DNA from: CAVQYV01 sp963718295 [NCBI: uncultured Methylomirabilota bacterium]
GTDB lineage: Bacteria > Methylomirabilota > Methylomirabilia > CAVQYV01
NCBI GenBank assembly: GCA_963718295.1
Contig: CAVQYV010000006.1
Location: 124,001 to 188,000 of the forward strand
Reading direction: 5' to 3'
DNA length: 64,000 bases
The translations under genes were made by a program, and so were the position numbers. The first letter of the stretch is position 1. Each line of letters opens with the position of its first letter. This document shows, piece by piece, positions 19,887 to 29,976 of this stretch. The notes below the pieces were generated by a model. The model worked only from the letters and a program-made list of their open reading frames with translations, searched no databases and had not been told where the DNA came from.

Positions 19887-20204
19887 ATGCCAGATGCAAT
19901 CAGAACCAAACAGGAAATCCTGAACTCGCTTTCCCAAAATCAATCTCGTCTCAGGGCACTCGGAATCAGGAGAATCGGGCTGTTCGGATCGTTTGTTCGG
20001 GGCGAGCAAAGCCCCAATAGCGATATCGATCTTCTGGTAGAATTCGAGCCTGGGCGGAAAACCTTTGATGCCTTTATGGAACTCTCCCTCTTTCTGGAGC
20101 GGACCCTGCAGCACGAGGTCGAACTCGTGACCGTGGAATCCCTCAGTCCCTACCTTGGGCCTCATATTCTCAAAGAGGTCGAGTATGCCTCTCTCGCCGC
20201 TTGA
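19887..20204 (+). CDS. MNT-type nucleotidyltransferase antitoxin (MntA-like)
   Basis: 105 residues with the minimal nucleotidyltransferase motif GLFGSFVRGEQSPNSDIDLL, holding GSF, the RGE loop and the DxD metal site, and a later Glu/Asp (HEVELVTVE). In MNT/HEPN systems this protein neutralises the HEPN RNase by adding AMP to a conserved tyrosine. It overlaps the next gene by 20 bases. The pair lies between cyclases B and C. Confidence 0.88.
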   Translation: MPDAIRTKQEILNSLSQNQSRLRALGIRRIGLFGSFVRGEQSPNSDIDLLVEFEPGRKTFDAFMELSLFLERTLQHEVELVTVESLSPYLGPHILKEVEYASLAA

Positions 20205-20535
20205 ATATCTCCGCCACATCCTCGATGAGTCCGAGTACCTGATAGCAGAGAGTGGGGCTCTGACCAGAAATCAGTTCCTTCAAAGCGATACTCTGAGACG
20301 GGCCTTCGTGCGGAGTCTCGAGGTCATCGGGGAGGCTTCGAAGAAAGTGGCTCCCGAATGGAAACAACGATATCCCCAAGTGGAATGGCCGGCCATGGCA
20401 GCCATGAGAGACCGGCTGATCCACGGCTATTTTGGGGTGGATTATGAACTCGTCTGGGATGTCGTTCAAACCAAGATTCCCATCCTTCGGCGACAGTTAC
20501 GCGATGTCCTACAACAAGAGCAACCACCGAAATAG
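20185..20535 (+). CDS. HEPN-domain toxin (DUF86, HepT-like)
   Basis: 116 residues. The RNase motif RX4H appears as MRDRLIHGYFGVDYELVW, including the tyrosine that MNT partners AMPylate in related systems. The all-helical body includes FVRSLEVIGEASKKV. The start chosen (MPLSPLEYLRHIL) follows AGAGG and overlaps mntA; an earlier in-frame ATG at 20155 is less likely. It probably cleaves RNA or tRNA when freed. Confidence 0.88.
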   Translation: MPLSPLEYLRHILDESEYLIAESGALTRNQFLQSDTLRRAFVRSLEVIGEASKKVAPEWKQRYPQVEWPAMAAMRDRLIHGYFGVDYELVWDVVQTKIPILRRQLRDVLQQEQPPK

Positions 20536-20708
20536 CCCAGACGAATCTGAGGGATGCGTGCTCTTACGCTGAGGGATTTACGCCTTCCGGATCAATCCCA
20601 CGTTCTCATTTAGAAGTGGGCAGTTGCACTTCAGAGCCTTGATGAACCCATCGACGGGCAGCTCGTTTTCGAGTGGCCACGAATCAAGCTTCTTGGCAGG
20701 AGCCCCGG

Positions 20709-23700
20709 ATGAAGTGCGGAAAGTGCGGATTCGAAAACCCAGAGCACGTCAAATTCTGTGGTGAATGCGGCGCGAGATTAGAGGCCGTCTGCCCCAAGTG
20801 CGGCTTCTCCAACGCACCGCAATTCAAGTTCTGCGGGGAATGCGGCCAACGGCTGAGCGCTACCCCTGGAGTTTCTCCCCTCGACCCCTCCCGTCCCGCC
20901 TCCTACACTCCGAAGCACCTGGCTGAGCAGATCCTGACCTCCCGCTCCGCTCTCGAAGGGGAGCGAAAGATCGTCACCGTCCTCTTCGCCGATGTGGCCT
21001 CTTACACCTCCATCTCCGAGAAGCTGGACCCCGAAGAGGTCCACCAGGTCATGGATGGGTGTTTCAAAATTCTCATGGATGAGATCCATCACTACGAGGG
21101 CACCATCAACCAGTTCACCGGGGATGGGGTGATGGCCCTCTTCGGCGCCCCGCTGGCCCATGAGGATCACGCCCAGAGGGCCTGCCACGCGGCCTTGGCC
21201 ATCCAGAAGGCCATGGAGGACTATGGGGAGAAGATCCAAAAGCAATATCGGCTCCCCTTCCAGCTCCGCATCGGCCTCAACTCCGGCCCCGTGGTGGTGG
21301 GCAAGATCGGCGATGACCTCCGCATGGACTACACCGCCCTCGGGGACACTACCAACCTCGCTGCTCGCATCCAACAGGCTGCAAGACCTGGTGAAGTATG
21401 GATCAGCCAGGAGACCAGAAACATCGTCAAAGATTACTTTCGAGAGGAGCTCGCGGGCGAAATCCCCCTGAAGGGGAAGAGGGAGCCCCAGACAATCTAT
21501 CGGGTGGTCTCCGAAAGGCCAGAGGTGCGAACGAGGTTCGAGGCCGGGCTGGCGGGGGGCATGACGCAGCTGGTTGGTCGTCGTTGGGAGATGGAAGCAC
21601 TGCACGCGATCTTTCAGCGGGTCAGGGCCGGCGAGCCTCATGTAGTGGATGTCGTGGGGGAGGCGGGGGTGGGCAAGAGCCGACTCATCTATGAGTTTCA
21701 AAGGGCGATTGATGGGGACGCGCACTTCCTCACCGGCGTCTGCGTCCCCCATGGGGAAAAAATCAACTTCCTTCCTGTGGCTGATGTGGTCAAGGGGGCC
21801 TTCGGCATTGCGAAGGGGATGTCGGAGGAGGAAGTGGGGCAGCATATCGTCGAAGGGGCCAGAGGAGCCCTGGGCCCCATGGTTCCCTTCTACTGGAACT
21901 TGCTCTCCCTGAAGGTGGACGATCCCAAGTTCAACGCCCTCAATCCCGAAGGTCGCAAGTTCGGCACCTTCGAAGCGGTGAAGAATCTCCTGTTCGCTTT
22001 GAGTGCGAAAAATGCGCTCATCATTTCTCTGGACGATGTCCATTGGATCGATAGGATCTCCGAAGAATTCTTCTCCTATTTCTCGCGATCCTTTGTCGAT
22101 CGGCCCATCATGATGCTTACGGCCTACCGCCCCGGAGATTCTCCCCCATGGGCTCAGAGCTCCCACTATCAGAGGTTAGGACTGGAAGAGCTCAACGCAA
22201 GATCTTGCGTGGAGCTTGTTCGGAACTTGCTGGGTGGAATGGAACTGGAGCCGGAGCTTGGGCAAACGATCATCGAGAAGACCGGGGGCAATCCGTTCTT
22301 TCTGGAGGAGATCGTGAGAGAGCTTCTGGAGCGGGGAGATCTGGCGAAAGATGACGATCGCGTCAAGTGCACGCTGCCGCTGGAACACTGTAAAATTCCT
22401 ACTACGGTGCAGGGAGTCTTGGCGGCACGAATCGATCGTTTGACCGACGATCTCAAGAGGACCCTCCAAGTTGCGAGCGTCATCGGAAAAGATTTTCCCC
22501 ATCGGCTGTTGGGGGCCGTCATGGAGTTGGGGGATGAGCTGCGAACTCACTTGGCCAACTTGGTCGCCCTCGACTTCCTCTCGGAAAGGACCCTTTACCC
22601 GGAACCGGAATACAGCTTCAGACAAGCCCTCGCCCAAGAAGTGGCTTACGAAAGCCTGCTCAAGCCAAGGCGTCAGGGGATTCACGGACGGGTTGCCCGC
22701 GCCATCGAGGCGCTATATGCGGACCGATTGGAGCAACACTATGAGCTTTTGGCGCACCACTGGGAACTCAGCGATATCCCGGAAAGATCGATTTCCTATC
22801 TGGTGCTGGCTGGTGAGAAGTCGAACCAATGTATGGCAGCCTCCGCAGCGGTGGATTTCTTTACCCGCGCCTTGGGTCAGATCGAAAGAACGGGAAAGCG
22901 TCCCGATCCTGGATTGGTCCTCCGGATCCGGGCAGGCCGAGCGAGTCCCCTCCACACCACGGGAAAGATCGAGGAGAGCTTCGGGGATTATCAGGAGGCG
23001 ATCAGGCTGGCAAAGGAGATGGGAGATGATCAGACGGCACTGAATTGTCTGATGGCAATCCCGACGCTCATCTACAACACGAGGCTCAATAGCCAGGTTC
23101 CCCAATTCTGTGAAGAGGGATTGGGGCTGGCCCGTGCTCTCGGAGACAAGGGCGCTGAGGCCGGAAGCATAGCAAACTTAGCTTTCTGGCGACACGTGTG
23201 GCACGGACACGATGACTTCGAAGCGCTGTATCGAGCACTTGCCCTGGCCCAGGAATCCGGCCAGCCCCGGGCCATCTTTGTGGTTCGACTCATGCTCGCC
23301 TTGTTCGAGCGGTCGAGAGGAGACCCCAGACGGTCCTCGGAATACTCGGAGGGTCTCATCGAGATGCTGCAATCCGCTTTCAACGTCTTTGCTGCCAGCT
23401 CGTTGTCCTTCGTGAGAGGCTGGGCCCTTACCGAAGCGGGAAGATATGAAGAGGCCATTCGCTTCCTGAGCCACTGGAAGGAGATCATGGAGCGAAATGC
23501 CATCTACATCAACCTGGGGAGATGCTGCAATAGCCTGGGATGGGCCTATGCGGAAGTATACGATTTGCAGAGGGCCCTTCGATGCAACCAACAAGCGTCG
23601 GATGCCATCGCCATGCTGCAGAGAAGCCCCTCCCATTTCTTGCAGGCCTTAGAGATGCAGGCCATGACGGAAGTGAATCTCATGGAGAACGCATTCGACA

Positions 23701-24221
23701 TGGGGAAGGTCGATGAGGCCTGGCAACATCTTACCTCGTTCGAGCAGGAAAGCGCCCATCCCGACTATGACCTTCGGCGCGATCGGTGGACGCTTCGGAT
23801 GATGGACCTGAAGGGGCGCATCCTCCTGCGCCGGAGAGATCTGGAGGAGGCGAATCAAGTCGCGCAAGGATGCCTGGAGGTAGCAACGGAAAGAAAATAC
23901 AAGAAATTCATGGGCAAGGCAGAACGCCTCCTGGGCCAGGTCGCGACGGAGAAGGGCGCCTATGATCTTGCGGAGATGAAGCTGGGGACGGCTCTCGCGA
24001 AGTTCGAGGAGGTCGGAAATCCCAAGCAACTTTGGACCACTTGTTCGGCTTTAGCCCGGCTTTATCAGAGGATGGGGGGCGCCGAGGAGGAACGAAACCA
24101 ATGGCAGGCAGCGGCTGCTATTGTGCGATCCACTGCGGATGGATTGAAAGATGAAGAGCTTCGGAATTCGTTTCTCGATGCGGCTCCCATCCGGGAGATC
24201 ATGGAGAAAGCAAGCAGTTGA
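20709..24221 (+). CDS. Cyclase C: zinc-ribbon/class III nucleotide cyclase/STAND ATPase/TPR protein, intact
   Basis: 1170 residues from the ATG preceded by AGGAG. Residues 1-48 form a double zinc ribbon (four CxxC-type knuckles). About 85-270 is a class III cyclase domain: metal Asp95 (FADVAS) and Asp139 (FTGDGVM), transition-state Asn216 and Arg220 (TTNLAAR). The usual purine-specifying Lys and Asp are Gln135 and Thr209. Walker A GEAGVGKS is at 317-324 and the DDVHWIDRIS Walker-B region follows; the rest is TPR helices. The first 220 residues nearly match A, B and D, but the ATPase and TPR parts are clearly diverged, so it is a mosaic. It is probably a cytosolic sensor making a cyclic nucleotide; ligand and product are unknown. 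Confidence 0.88.
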   Translation: MKCGKCGFENPEHVKFCGECGARLEAVCPKCGFSNAPQFKFCGECGQRLSATPGVSPLDPSRPASYTPKHLAEQILTSRSALEGERKIVTVLFADVASYTSISEKLDPEEVHQVMDGCFKILMDEIHHYEGTINQFTGDGVMALFGAPLAHEDHAQRACHAALAIQKAMEDYGEKIQKQYRLPFQLRIGLNSGPVVVGKIGDDLRMDYTALGDTTNLAARIQQAARPGEVWISQETRNIVKDYFREELAGEIPLKGKREPQTIYRVVSERPEVRTRFEAGLAGGMTQLVGRRWEMEALHAIFQRVRAGEPHVVDVVGEAGVGKSRLIYEFQRAIDGDAHFLTGVCVPHGEKINFLPVADVVKGAFGIAKGMSEEEVGQHIVEGARGALGPMVPFYWNLLSLKVDDPKFNALNPEGRKFGTFEAVKNLLFALSAKNALIISLDDVHWIDRISEEFFSYFSRSFVDRPIMMLTAYRPGDSPPWAQSSHYQRLGLEELNARSCVELVRNLLGGMELEPELGQTIIEKTGGNPFFLEEIVRELLERGDLAKDDDRVKCTLPLEHCKIPTTVQGVLAARIDRLTDDLKRTLQVASVIGKDFPHRLLGAVMELGDELRTHLANLVALDFLSERTLYPEPEYSFRQALAQEVAYESLLKPRRQGIHGRVARAIEALYADRLEQHYELLAHHWELSDIPERSISYLVLAGEKSNQCMAASAAVDFFTRALGQIERTGKRPDPGLVLRIRAGRASPLHTTGKIEESFGDYQEAIRLAKEMGDDQTALNCLMAIPTLIYNTRLNSQVPQFCEEGLGLARALGDKGAEAGSIANLAFWRHVWHGHDDFEALYRALALAQESGQPRAIFVVRLMLALFERSRGDPRRSSEYSEGLIEMLQSAFNVFAASSLSFVRGWALTEAGRYEEAIRFLSHWKEIMERNAIYINLGRCCNSLGWAYAEVYDLQRALRCNQQASDAIAMLQRSPSHFLQALEMQAMTEVNLMENAFDMGKVDEAWQHLTSFEQESAHPDYDLRRDRWTLRMMDLKGRILLRRRDLEEANQVAQGCLEVATERKYKKFMGKAERLLGQVATEKGAYDLAEMKLGTALAKFEEVGNPKQLWTTCSALARLYQRMGGAEEERNQWQAAAAIVRSTADGLKDEELRNSFLDAAPIREIMEKASS

Positions 24222-24325
24222 CCACGTCCAAGATCTTGCCCGAGATCAGCAATCCATGAATTTGCCCATTCTCGCATCCTCTCAGATTGAGGCTGCCGAG
24301 GCTGGTAGGGCTGGTGGAGCGTAAA

Positions 24326-27300
24326 ATGAAATGCCATCAGTGCGGATTCGATAATAAACCCAATAAGAGATTTTGCACCGAATGTGGATCGAAGCTGATT
24401 CTTCGATGTCCCCAATGTGGGTCAGAAATTGAGGGGGCTGAGAAATTCTGCGGGGAATGCTCCTCCGATTTGAGGAGGCCGGCAGAGGATCGTCCCCTCG
24501 ACACCTCCACCCCGTCCTCCTACACTCCCAAGCATCTCGCCGACCAGATCCTCACCTCCAAGTCTGCCATCGAGGGAGAGCGTAAGCAGGTCACCGTCCT
24601 CTTCGCCGACGTGGCCTCCTACACCTCCCTCTCCGAGAAGCTGGACCCGGAAGAGGTCCATCAAATCATGGATGGCTGCTTCCAGATCCTCATGGCCGAG
24701 ATCCATCGCTACGAGGGCACCATCAACCAGTTCACCGGGGATGGGGTCATGGCCCTCTTCGGGGCCCCCCTGGCCCACGAGGATCATTCCCAGAGGGCCT
24801 GCCATGCGGCATTGGCCATCCAGAAGGCGATGGAAGAGTACGGAGAGAGAATTCAGAAACAGTACGGCCTTCCCTTCCAGCTCCGCATCGGCCTCAACTC
24901 CGGTCCGGTGGTGGTGGGAAAGATCGGGGATGACCTCCGCATGGACTACAGCGCCATCGGCGATACCACCAACCTCGCCTCCCGCATGCAGAGCCTGGCC
25001 TCTCCCGGCACCATCCTCCTCTCCCGGGACACTCACCGTCTGGTCCAGGACTTCTTCTCCTTCCAGCCGCTCGGCAAACTCGAGATCAAAGGCAAGGAGA
25101 AACCCCAGGAGGCCTACCAACTCCTCGGGTTGAGCCCAGTCGAAACCCGCCTTGCTGCCGCCGCAGCCCGTGGCCTGACCCGTTTCGTCGGCCGGGAGAA
25201 GGAGATCCAGGCCCTCCTCGATGCGTACTCCAAGGTCCAATCTGGCTCCGGTCAGGTGGTGGGCATCGTGGGCGAGGCGGGAGTGGGAAAGTCGCGTCTC
25301 CTCCTCGAATTCCGTCAAGCCCTCACCGAGAAGCCTCTCTATCTGGAAGGCCGCTGCCTCCACTACGGGGGCTCCATGGTCTATCTGCCCTTCCTGGATA
25401 TCTTGAGATCCTATTTGGAGGTCAAAGAGGGAGATTCGGAGTTTCTCCTCAAAAAGAAGCTCTCCGCGAAGCTGATCGGCTTGGATCCTGCTCTCGACCA
25501 GATCCTGCCTCCCCTGCAGGAACTCCTCTCCCTGAAGGTCGAAGACCAGGCCTATCTCCAACTGGAACCCCGTCAGAAAAAGGAACGGATCTTCGAAGCG
25601 TTGCGGGACCTCTTCCTTCGCGAGAGCCAGGCCCGACCCCTTCTTCTGGTCCTAGAGGACCTGCACTGGATCGACAAGACCTCGGAGGAATTCCTGAGCT
25701 ATCTCATCGACTGGCTGGCCACGGCTCGGATTCTCGTTCTTCTCCTCTATCGTCCCGAATACAGTCACCCCTGGGGGAGCAAGTCCTATTACAGCAAGAT
25801 CGGCCTGGATCAGCTTCCCCTCCAAAGCAGCGCGGAGTTAGTCCAAGCCCTCCTCGCGGAGGGAGAAGTGGCCTCCGACCTCCGCCAGCTCATCTTAGAC
25901 CGAGCCGCCGGAAACCCGCTCTTCATGGAGGAGCTGACCCACTCCCTCCTAGAGAACGGCTCCATCCTGAAGCAGGATCACCAGTACATCCTCACCAAGA
26001 AGTCCTCTGAAATCCCGTCCCCGACACGATCCAGGGGGTCATCGCCGCCCGCATGGATCGGCTGGAGGAGGCGCTCAAGCGCATCATGCAGGTAGCCTCG
26101 GTCATCGGCAGGGACTTCGCCTTCCGCATCCTCCAGGCCATCAGCGGCATGCAGGAGGAGCTGAAATCCCACCTCCGCAATCTCCAGGGCCTGGAGTTCA
26201 TCTACGAGAAACCCTCTTTCCCGAATTGGAGTACATCTTCAAGCATGCCCTGACCCAGGAGGTGGCCTACAACAGCCTGCTCCTCAAACGTCGCAGGGAG
26301 ATCCACGAGAAGATCGGCCAGGCCATCGAGGAGCTGTATGCCGAGCGGATCGAGGAGTTTTACGAGATGTTGGCCTATCATTTCGAGAGAGCAGGGGTCG
26401 CGGAGAAGGCGGTGAAGTACCTCCAACTGGCCGGAGAGCGGGCGGTTCGGCTCTGCGGCCTATGAGGAGGCGATCGCCCACCTCAATCGCGGCCTGGAAC
26501 TGCTGCAGGGCCTTCCCGAATCGACGGAGCGGGATGAGCAGGAACTGGCCTTGCAGACTCGGATTCTACCCTCCCTTGATAGCCGCCAGGGGCTGGGGTG
26601 CCCCGGAAGTAGGCCGTGCCTGCAAACCGCGCGCTGGAGCTGTGCCGGCAGATGGGCGAGAACCCTCAGACTTTCCCTGCGCTTGCATTACTTCGTGGCT
26701 ATTACTTATGCCGAGCGGAGCACCGGACAGCCCTCGAGTTGGCCGAGCAAGCCTCGGTCTGGCTCAGCGCAGCCAAGACCTCTCCAAATTCCGGTGGCTC
26801 ACTTTGGCATGGGGGTCTCGCTGTATGATTGGGAGAATTGCAGCGAGTAGCTTGGCTCCATTTCGAGCCGAGTGATCGCCTCGTATGATCCCGAACAACA
26901 GCGGACCCTGTTATTTCTCTATGGGATGGGATCCAATGCTATGGCCCTTTCCTACCACGCTTGGCTTCTCTGGTTCCTGGGTTATGCGGATCAGGCCCTC
27001 AAGCAGTGCTCAAGAGGCGGTGGCGATGGCTCGAGGACTGGATCATCCCTTTTCTTTGACCTATGCTCTTCCTTGAAGCTGTGTATTTCCATGAGCTCCG
27101 CCAGGAGATCCCCAAGCCGTCCGCAGACATGCAGAGGAAGTGACATCGCTCTCCGTGGAAGGAGGGTTCTCGCTCCTCCAAGCATGGGCCCTGAACTTGG
27201 GATGGGCTCGAGCCCAGCAGGGAGAGATGGGAGAGGGAATTGCCCAGATGCGCCAGGGCCTGGATGACTGGCGATCTATGGGCATGGAGGTTGCTGTCCC

Positions 27301-27691
27301 CATCTTCCTTTCCTGGATGGCCGAGGCATACGGGAAGGCTGGGAGGGCCGAGAAGGGACTTGCGCTGACGGAGGAGGCGTTGGACCTGGTGGAGAGGACC
27401 GAAGAGCGAGTTTGGGAAGCGGAGGCGCATCGGGTCAAGGGGGAGCTGCTGCAATCGAGTGGCAGGATATCCGAGGCCGAGGCCTGCTTCCGCCAAGCCA
27501 TCGAGGTCGCCCGCCGTCAGGAGGCGAAGTCCTGGGAGCTGCGTGCCACCCTCAGCCTCAGTCGCCTGCTCCAGAAGGAAGGCCGCTCCGGAGAGGCCCG
27601 CCAACTCCTCTCCGAGATCTATGGCTGGTTCACGGAGGGTTTCGGCACCCCGGATCTCCAGGATGCCAAAGCCTTATTGGATGCACTTTGA
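24326..27691 (+). pseudogene. Cyclase D: zinc-ribbon/class III nucleotide cyclase/STAND ATPase/TPR protein, many frameshifts in the TPR half
   Basis: The first 560 or so residues are in one frame: zinc ribbon (CHQCG, FCTECG, CPQCG, FCGEC), cyclase domain ([30 protein letters not shown]) and ATPase (GIVGEAGVGKS, LEDLHWIDKTS). Shifts then occur near 26013 (-1), 26211 (-1), 26454 (+1), 26557 (+1) and 26625 (+1), with more before about 27,140. From there the last TPR segment is open to 27691. The ATG follows GGAG by seven bases. The order of fragments matches paralogue B throughout, so nothing is rearranged. Unlike A and B, the cyclase and ATPase parts are intact. Confidence 0.8.
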
Positions 27692-27709
27692 GAGAGGCGA
27701 GGGATTACC

Positions 27710-29593
27710 ATGACCCCTGAGGGCATCACCCGCCAGCTCATCGCCATCCTGTCGGCGGATGTGAAGGACTACACCCGCCTGATGAGCCAGGACGATGTGG
27801 GGACCATCCGCACCCTGTCTGCCCACAAGGAGGCGATGGAGGTCCTCATCCAACGTTATCGGGGCCAGGTGGTGGATGCCACCGGGGATAACATCCTGGC
27901 CCGCTTCGACAGCGTCCTGGATGCGGTGAATGCTGCCGCCGAGATGCAGCGGGACCTTTCCGAGCGGAATGCCGAACTCCCCTACCACCGGAAGATGGAG
28001 TTTCGCATGGGAGTGAGCCTGGGGGATGTGGTGGAGGAAGAGGGCCGGATCTACGGAGACGGCGTGAACATCGCCGCCCGCCTCCAGGCCCTGGCGGAAG
28101 GGGGAGGCATCTGCATCTCCGGAACTGTGCATGATCAGATAAAGGGAAAGCTGGGCTTCGAATACCAGGATTTAGGGGAGCAGACCCTCAAGAACATCGC
28201 CGAGCCCGTCCGGGTGTATCGCCTGCTCTCCCTCCTGGGTGCGGCCGCTCACCGGGTGAAGGAGGGTAAAAGGGCGCTCCGGAAAAGGTGGATCCGGATC
28301 GCCCTGGCCGCAGGTATCCTCCTTGTCATCGGATCTGTCCTCCTCTGGCGCTTTGTACTTCTTCCCGCTCGCGCCCCTCAGGTCGCCTCCGTCCAAAAGA
28401 TGGTGCATCCCCTCCCCGATCGGCCCTCCATCGCCGTGCTTCCCTTTGTAAATCTGAGCGCGGACAAGTCCCAGGACTTCATCGTGGACGGCATGACGGA
28501 GGATCTCATTGCTGCCCTCGCCCGGTTCAAGCAACTCTTTGTCATTGCCAGTAACTCTACCTTCACCTACAAGGGAAAGGCGGTAAAGGTGCAGCAGGTC
28601 GCAGAGGAGCTGGGAGTGCGCTACGTGGTGGAGGGCAGTACGGAGATCTCGAAGGATCGCATCCGGGTCACGGCACAATTGATCGATGCGATCGCCGGCA
28701 CCCATCTCTGGGTGGAACGGTACGATCGTCCTATGACCGATGTATTCCAGGTGCGGGACGAGCTGACCCGAAAGCTGGTGGCTTCCCTGGTCGGCAAGCT
28801 GGAGCAGGCCGAGATGGCAAAGGCATCACTCCAGCATCCCAGCAGCCTGGATGTATACGGCCTTTATTGGCGTGGTGTTGAGCTACGCAGGCGTTACACT
28901 CCTTCTAATAACGCGAGGGCCGGAGAGCTAGCCGAGAAGGCGATTTCCCTCGATCCAAATTACGCGCGTGCTTATATGTTATTGGCGTGGACTCATTTTT
29001 CCAATTGGCAGTACGGGTGGCTCCCAGGCAAGCCCAAGCAGTCTTATCAAAGGGCCCTGGATCTCATCCACAAGGCGGTGGCCCTGGATCCGAGGGATGG
29101 ATTTGTACGTTGCTCGCTGGGCTTTTTCCTTCTTTACGGCAGAAAATTCGACGAAGCGGCGGCTGAATTCGAAGAGGCCTTGAAGGCCAATCCGAATGAT
29201 GCGCATCTCATTGCCCTTTCGGCGGAATTCTACGCCGATGTTGGCCGGCCGGAAGAGGCTATCAGGCGGCTCAAGGAGGCGATGCGCCTGAATCCCCATT
29301 ATCCCAACTGGTACTTGTGGGGGTTGGGTGCGGCCGAATATGCCGCGCACGATTATCAAGGGGCAGTTGAGACGCTCCGGAAGATGTCGCCGATGGGTGC
29401 AGGCAGAGCGACTCTTGCTGCCTCCCTTGCCCAGCTGGGGCGGATGGAGGAGGCGCATGCGGAGGCAGAGAAGTTTCTGAAGGATAACCCAACCTTCTCG
29501 GCCTCGTATTGGGGCAGCCACGCCCCGTTCCTCCACGACAAGGATCGCCAGCACGCGGTGGAGGGCTTCATCAAGGCAGGTCTTCCGCGGTGA
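27710..29593 (+). CDS. Cyclase E: class III cyclase/TM/TolB-like/TPR membrane protein
   Basis: 627 residues. The N-terminal class III cyclase domain has AILSADVKDYTRLM and DATGDNILARF (metal Asp residues) and YGDGVNIAARLQ (Asn/Arg pair). A transmembrane helix follows at about 194-217. Next is a TolB/FlgO-like segment (SIAVLPFVNLSAD, DFIVDGMTEDLIAAL, VRYVVEGSTEI, AIAGTHLWVERYDR) common in cyclase-TPR proteins, then TPR repeats to the C-terminus. The Lys that selects adenine is replaced (DATGD), so activity and product are uncertain. It starts 18 bases after cyclase D, so the two may be co-transcribed, but the families are distinct. Confidence 0.85.
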   Translation: MTPEGITRQLIAILSADVKDYTRLMSQDDVGTIRTLSAHKEAMEVLIQRYRGQVVDATGDNILARFDSVLDAVNAAAEMQRDLSERNAELPYHRKMEFRMGVSLGDVVEEEGRIYGDGVNIAARLQALAEGGGICISGTVHDQIKGKLGFEYQDLGEQTLKNIAEPVRVYRLLSLLGAAAHRVKEGKRALRKRWIRIALAAGILLVIGSVLLWRFVLLPARAPQVASVQKMVHPLPDRPSIAVLPFVNLSADKSQDFIVDGMTEDLIAALARFKQLFVIASNSTFTYKGKAVKVQQVAEELGVRYVVEGSTEISKDRIRVTAQLIDAIAGTHLWVERYDRPMTDVFQVRDELTRKLVASLVGKLEQAEMAKASLQHPSSLDVYGLYWRGVELRRRYTPSNNARAGELAEKAISLDPNYARAYMLLAWTHFSNWQYGWLPGKPKQSYQRALDLIHKAVALDPRDGFVRCSLGFFLLYGRKFDEAAAEFEEALKANPNDAHLIALSAEFYADVGRPEEAIRRLKEAMRLNPHYPNWYLWGLGAAEYAAHDYQGAVETLRKMSPMGAGRATLAASLAQLGRMEEAHAEAEKFLKDNPTFSASYWGSHAPFLHDKDRQHAVEGFIKAGLPR

Positions 29594-29680
29594 GGATGTC
29601 CCGGGGGAATGGAGGGAAGCGCCCACTTTGTGCCCTGCAAGGGGGAAAATGAATTCGTGGGATCTCGGTATCTCCAGTCA

Positions 29681-29709
29681 TTGACAAACGGGTATGACAC
29701 AAGTAGACT
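29681..29709 (+). promoter_or_regulatory. Promoter of the ParD/RelE-type module
   Basis: -35 TTGACA (29681-29686), 17-base spacer, -10 TAGACT (29704-29709). AGGAGG at 29716-29721 is six bases before the antitoxin ATG. Confidence 0.6.
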
Positions 29710-29727
29710 AATATCAGGAGGTTCAAC

Positions 29728-29976
29728 ATGTCTACCACCACCGTAAGAATTCCTGAAGACAAGAGAGACACGCTCAAGATCATTGCCAGCGTCGAGAAAA
29801 GAGATATCAAGGTAATACTCTCGGAACTGATCGACGAGTACATCGAAAGACACAAAGAAACCCTGGAGATCCTTTCGCGGCCTGACTGGGTTGATGCGAT
29901 CAACCAGGGGCTCAAGGCCTCTGAGAAAGGCGAAACTGTCAAGTGGCGGAAAAGGAAATCTGGGAAATCGTCCTAA
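29728..29976 (+). CDS. Ribbon-helix-helix antitoxin (ParD/RelB-like)
   Basis: 82 residues. The N-terminus MSTTTVRIPEDKRDTLKIIA is a ribbon-helix-helix strand plus helix, followed by a second helix (VILSELIDEYIERH) and a basic tail (KWRKRKSGKSS). It should bind its own promoter and hold the RelE-fold toxin. It overlaps the toxin by 34 bases and has a strong ribosome site. The subfamily is uncertain. Confidence 0.8.
   Translation: MSTTTVRIPEDKRDTLKIIASVEKRDIKVILSELIDEYIERHKETLEILSRPDWVDAINQGLKASEKGETVKWRKRKSGKSS

Noticed and set aside
20778-22166. Long antisense open frame (462 codons) opposite cyclase C, and similar ones opposite D and A
   Set aside because: They mirror strongly biased codons of the true sense genes, have no recognisable domain and no ribosome site; the sense frames contain clear motifs.
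12028-27691. Programmed frameshifting in the cyclase paralogues
   Set aside because: The shift positions differ between paralogues, use no common slippery sequence and occur several times per gene, so programmed recoding is unlikely.
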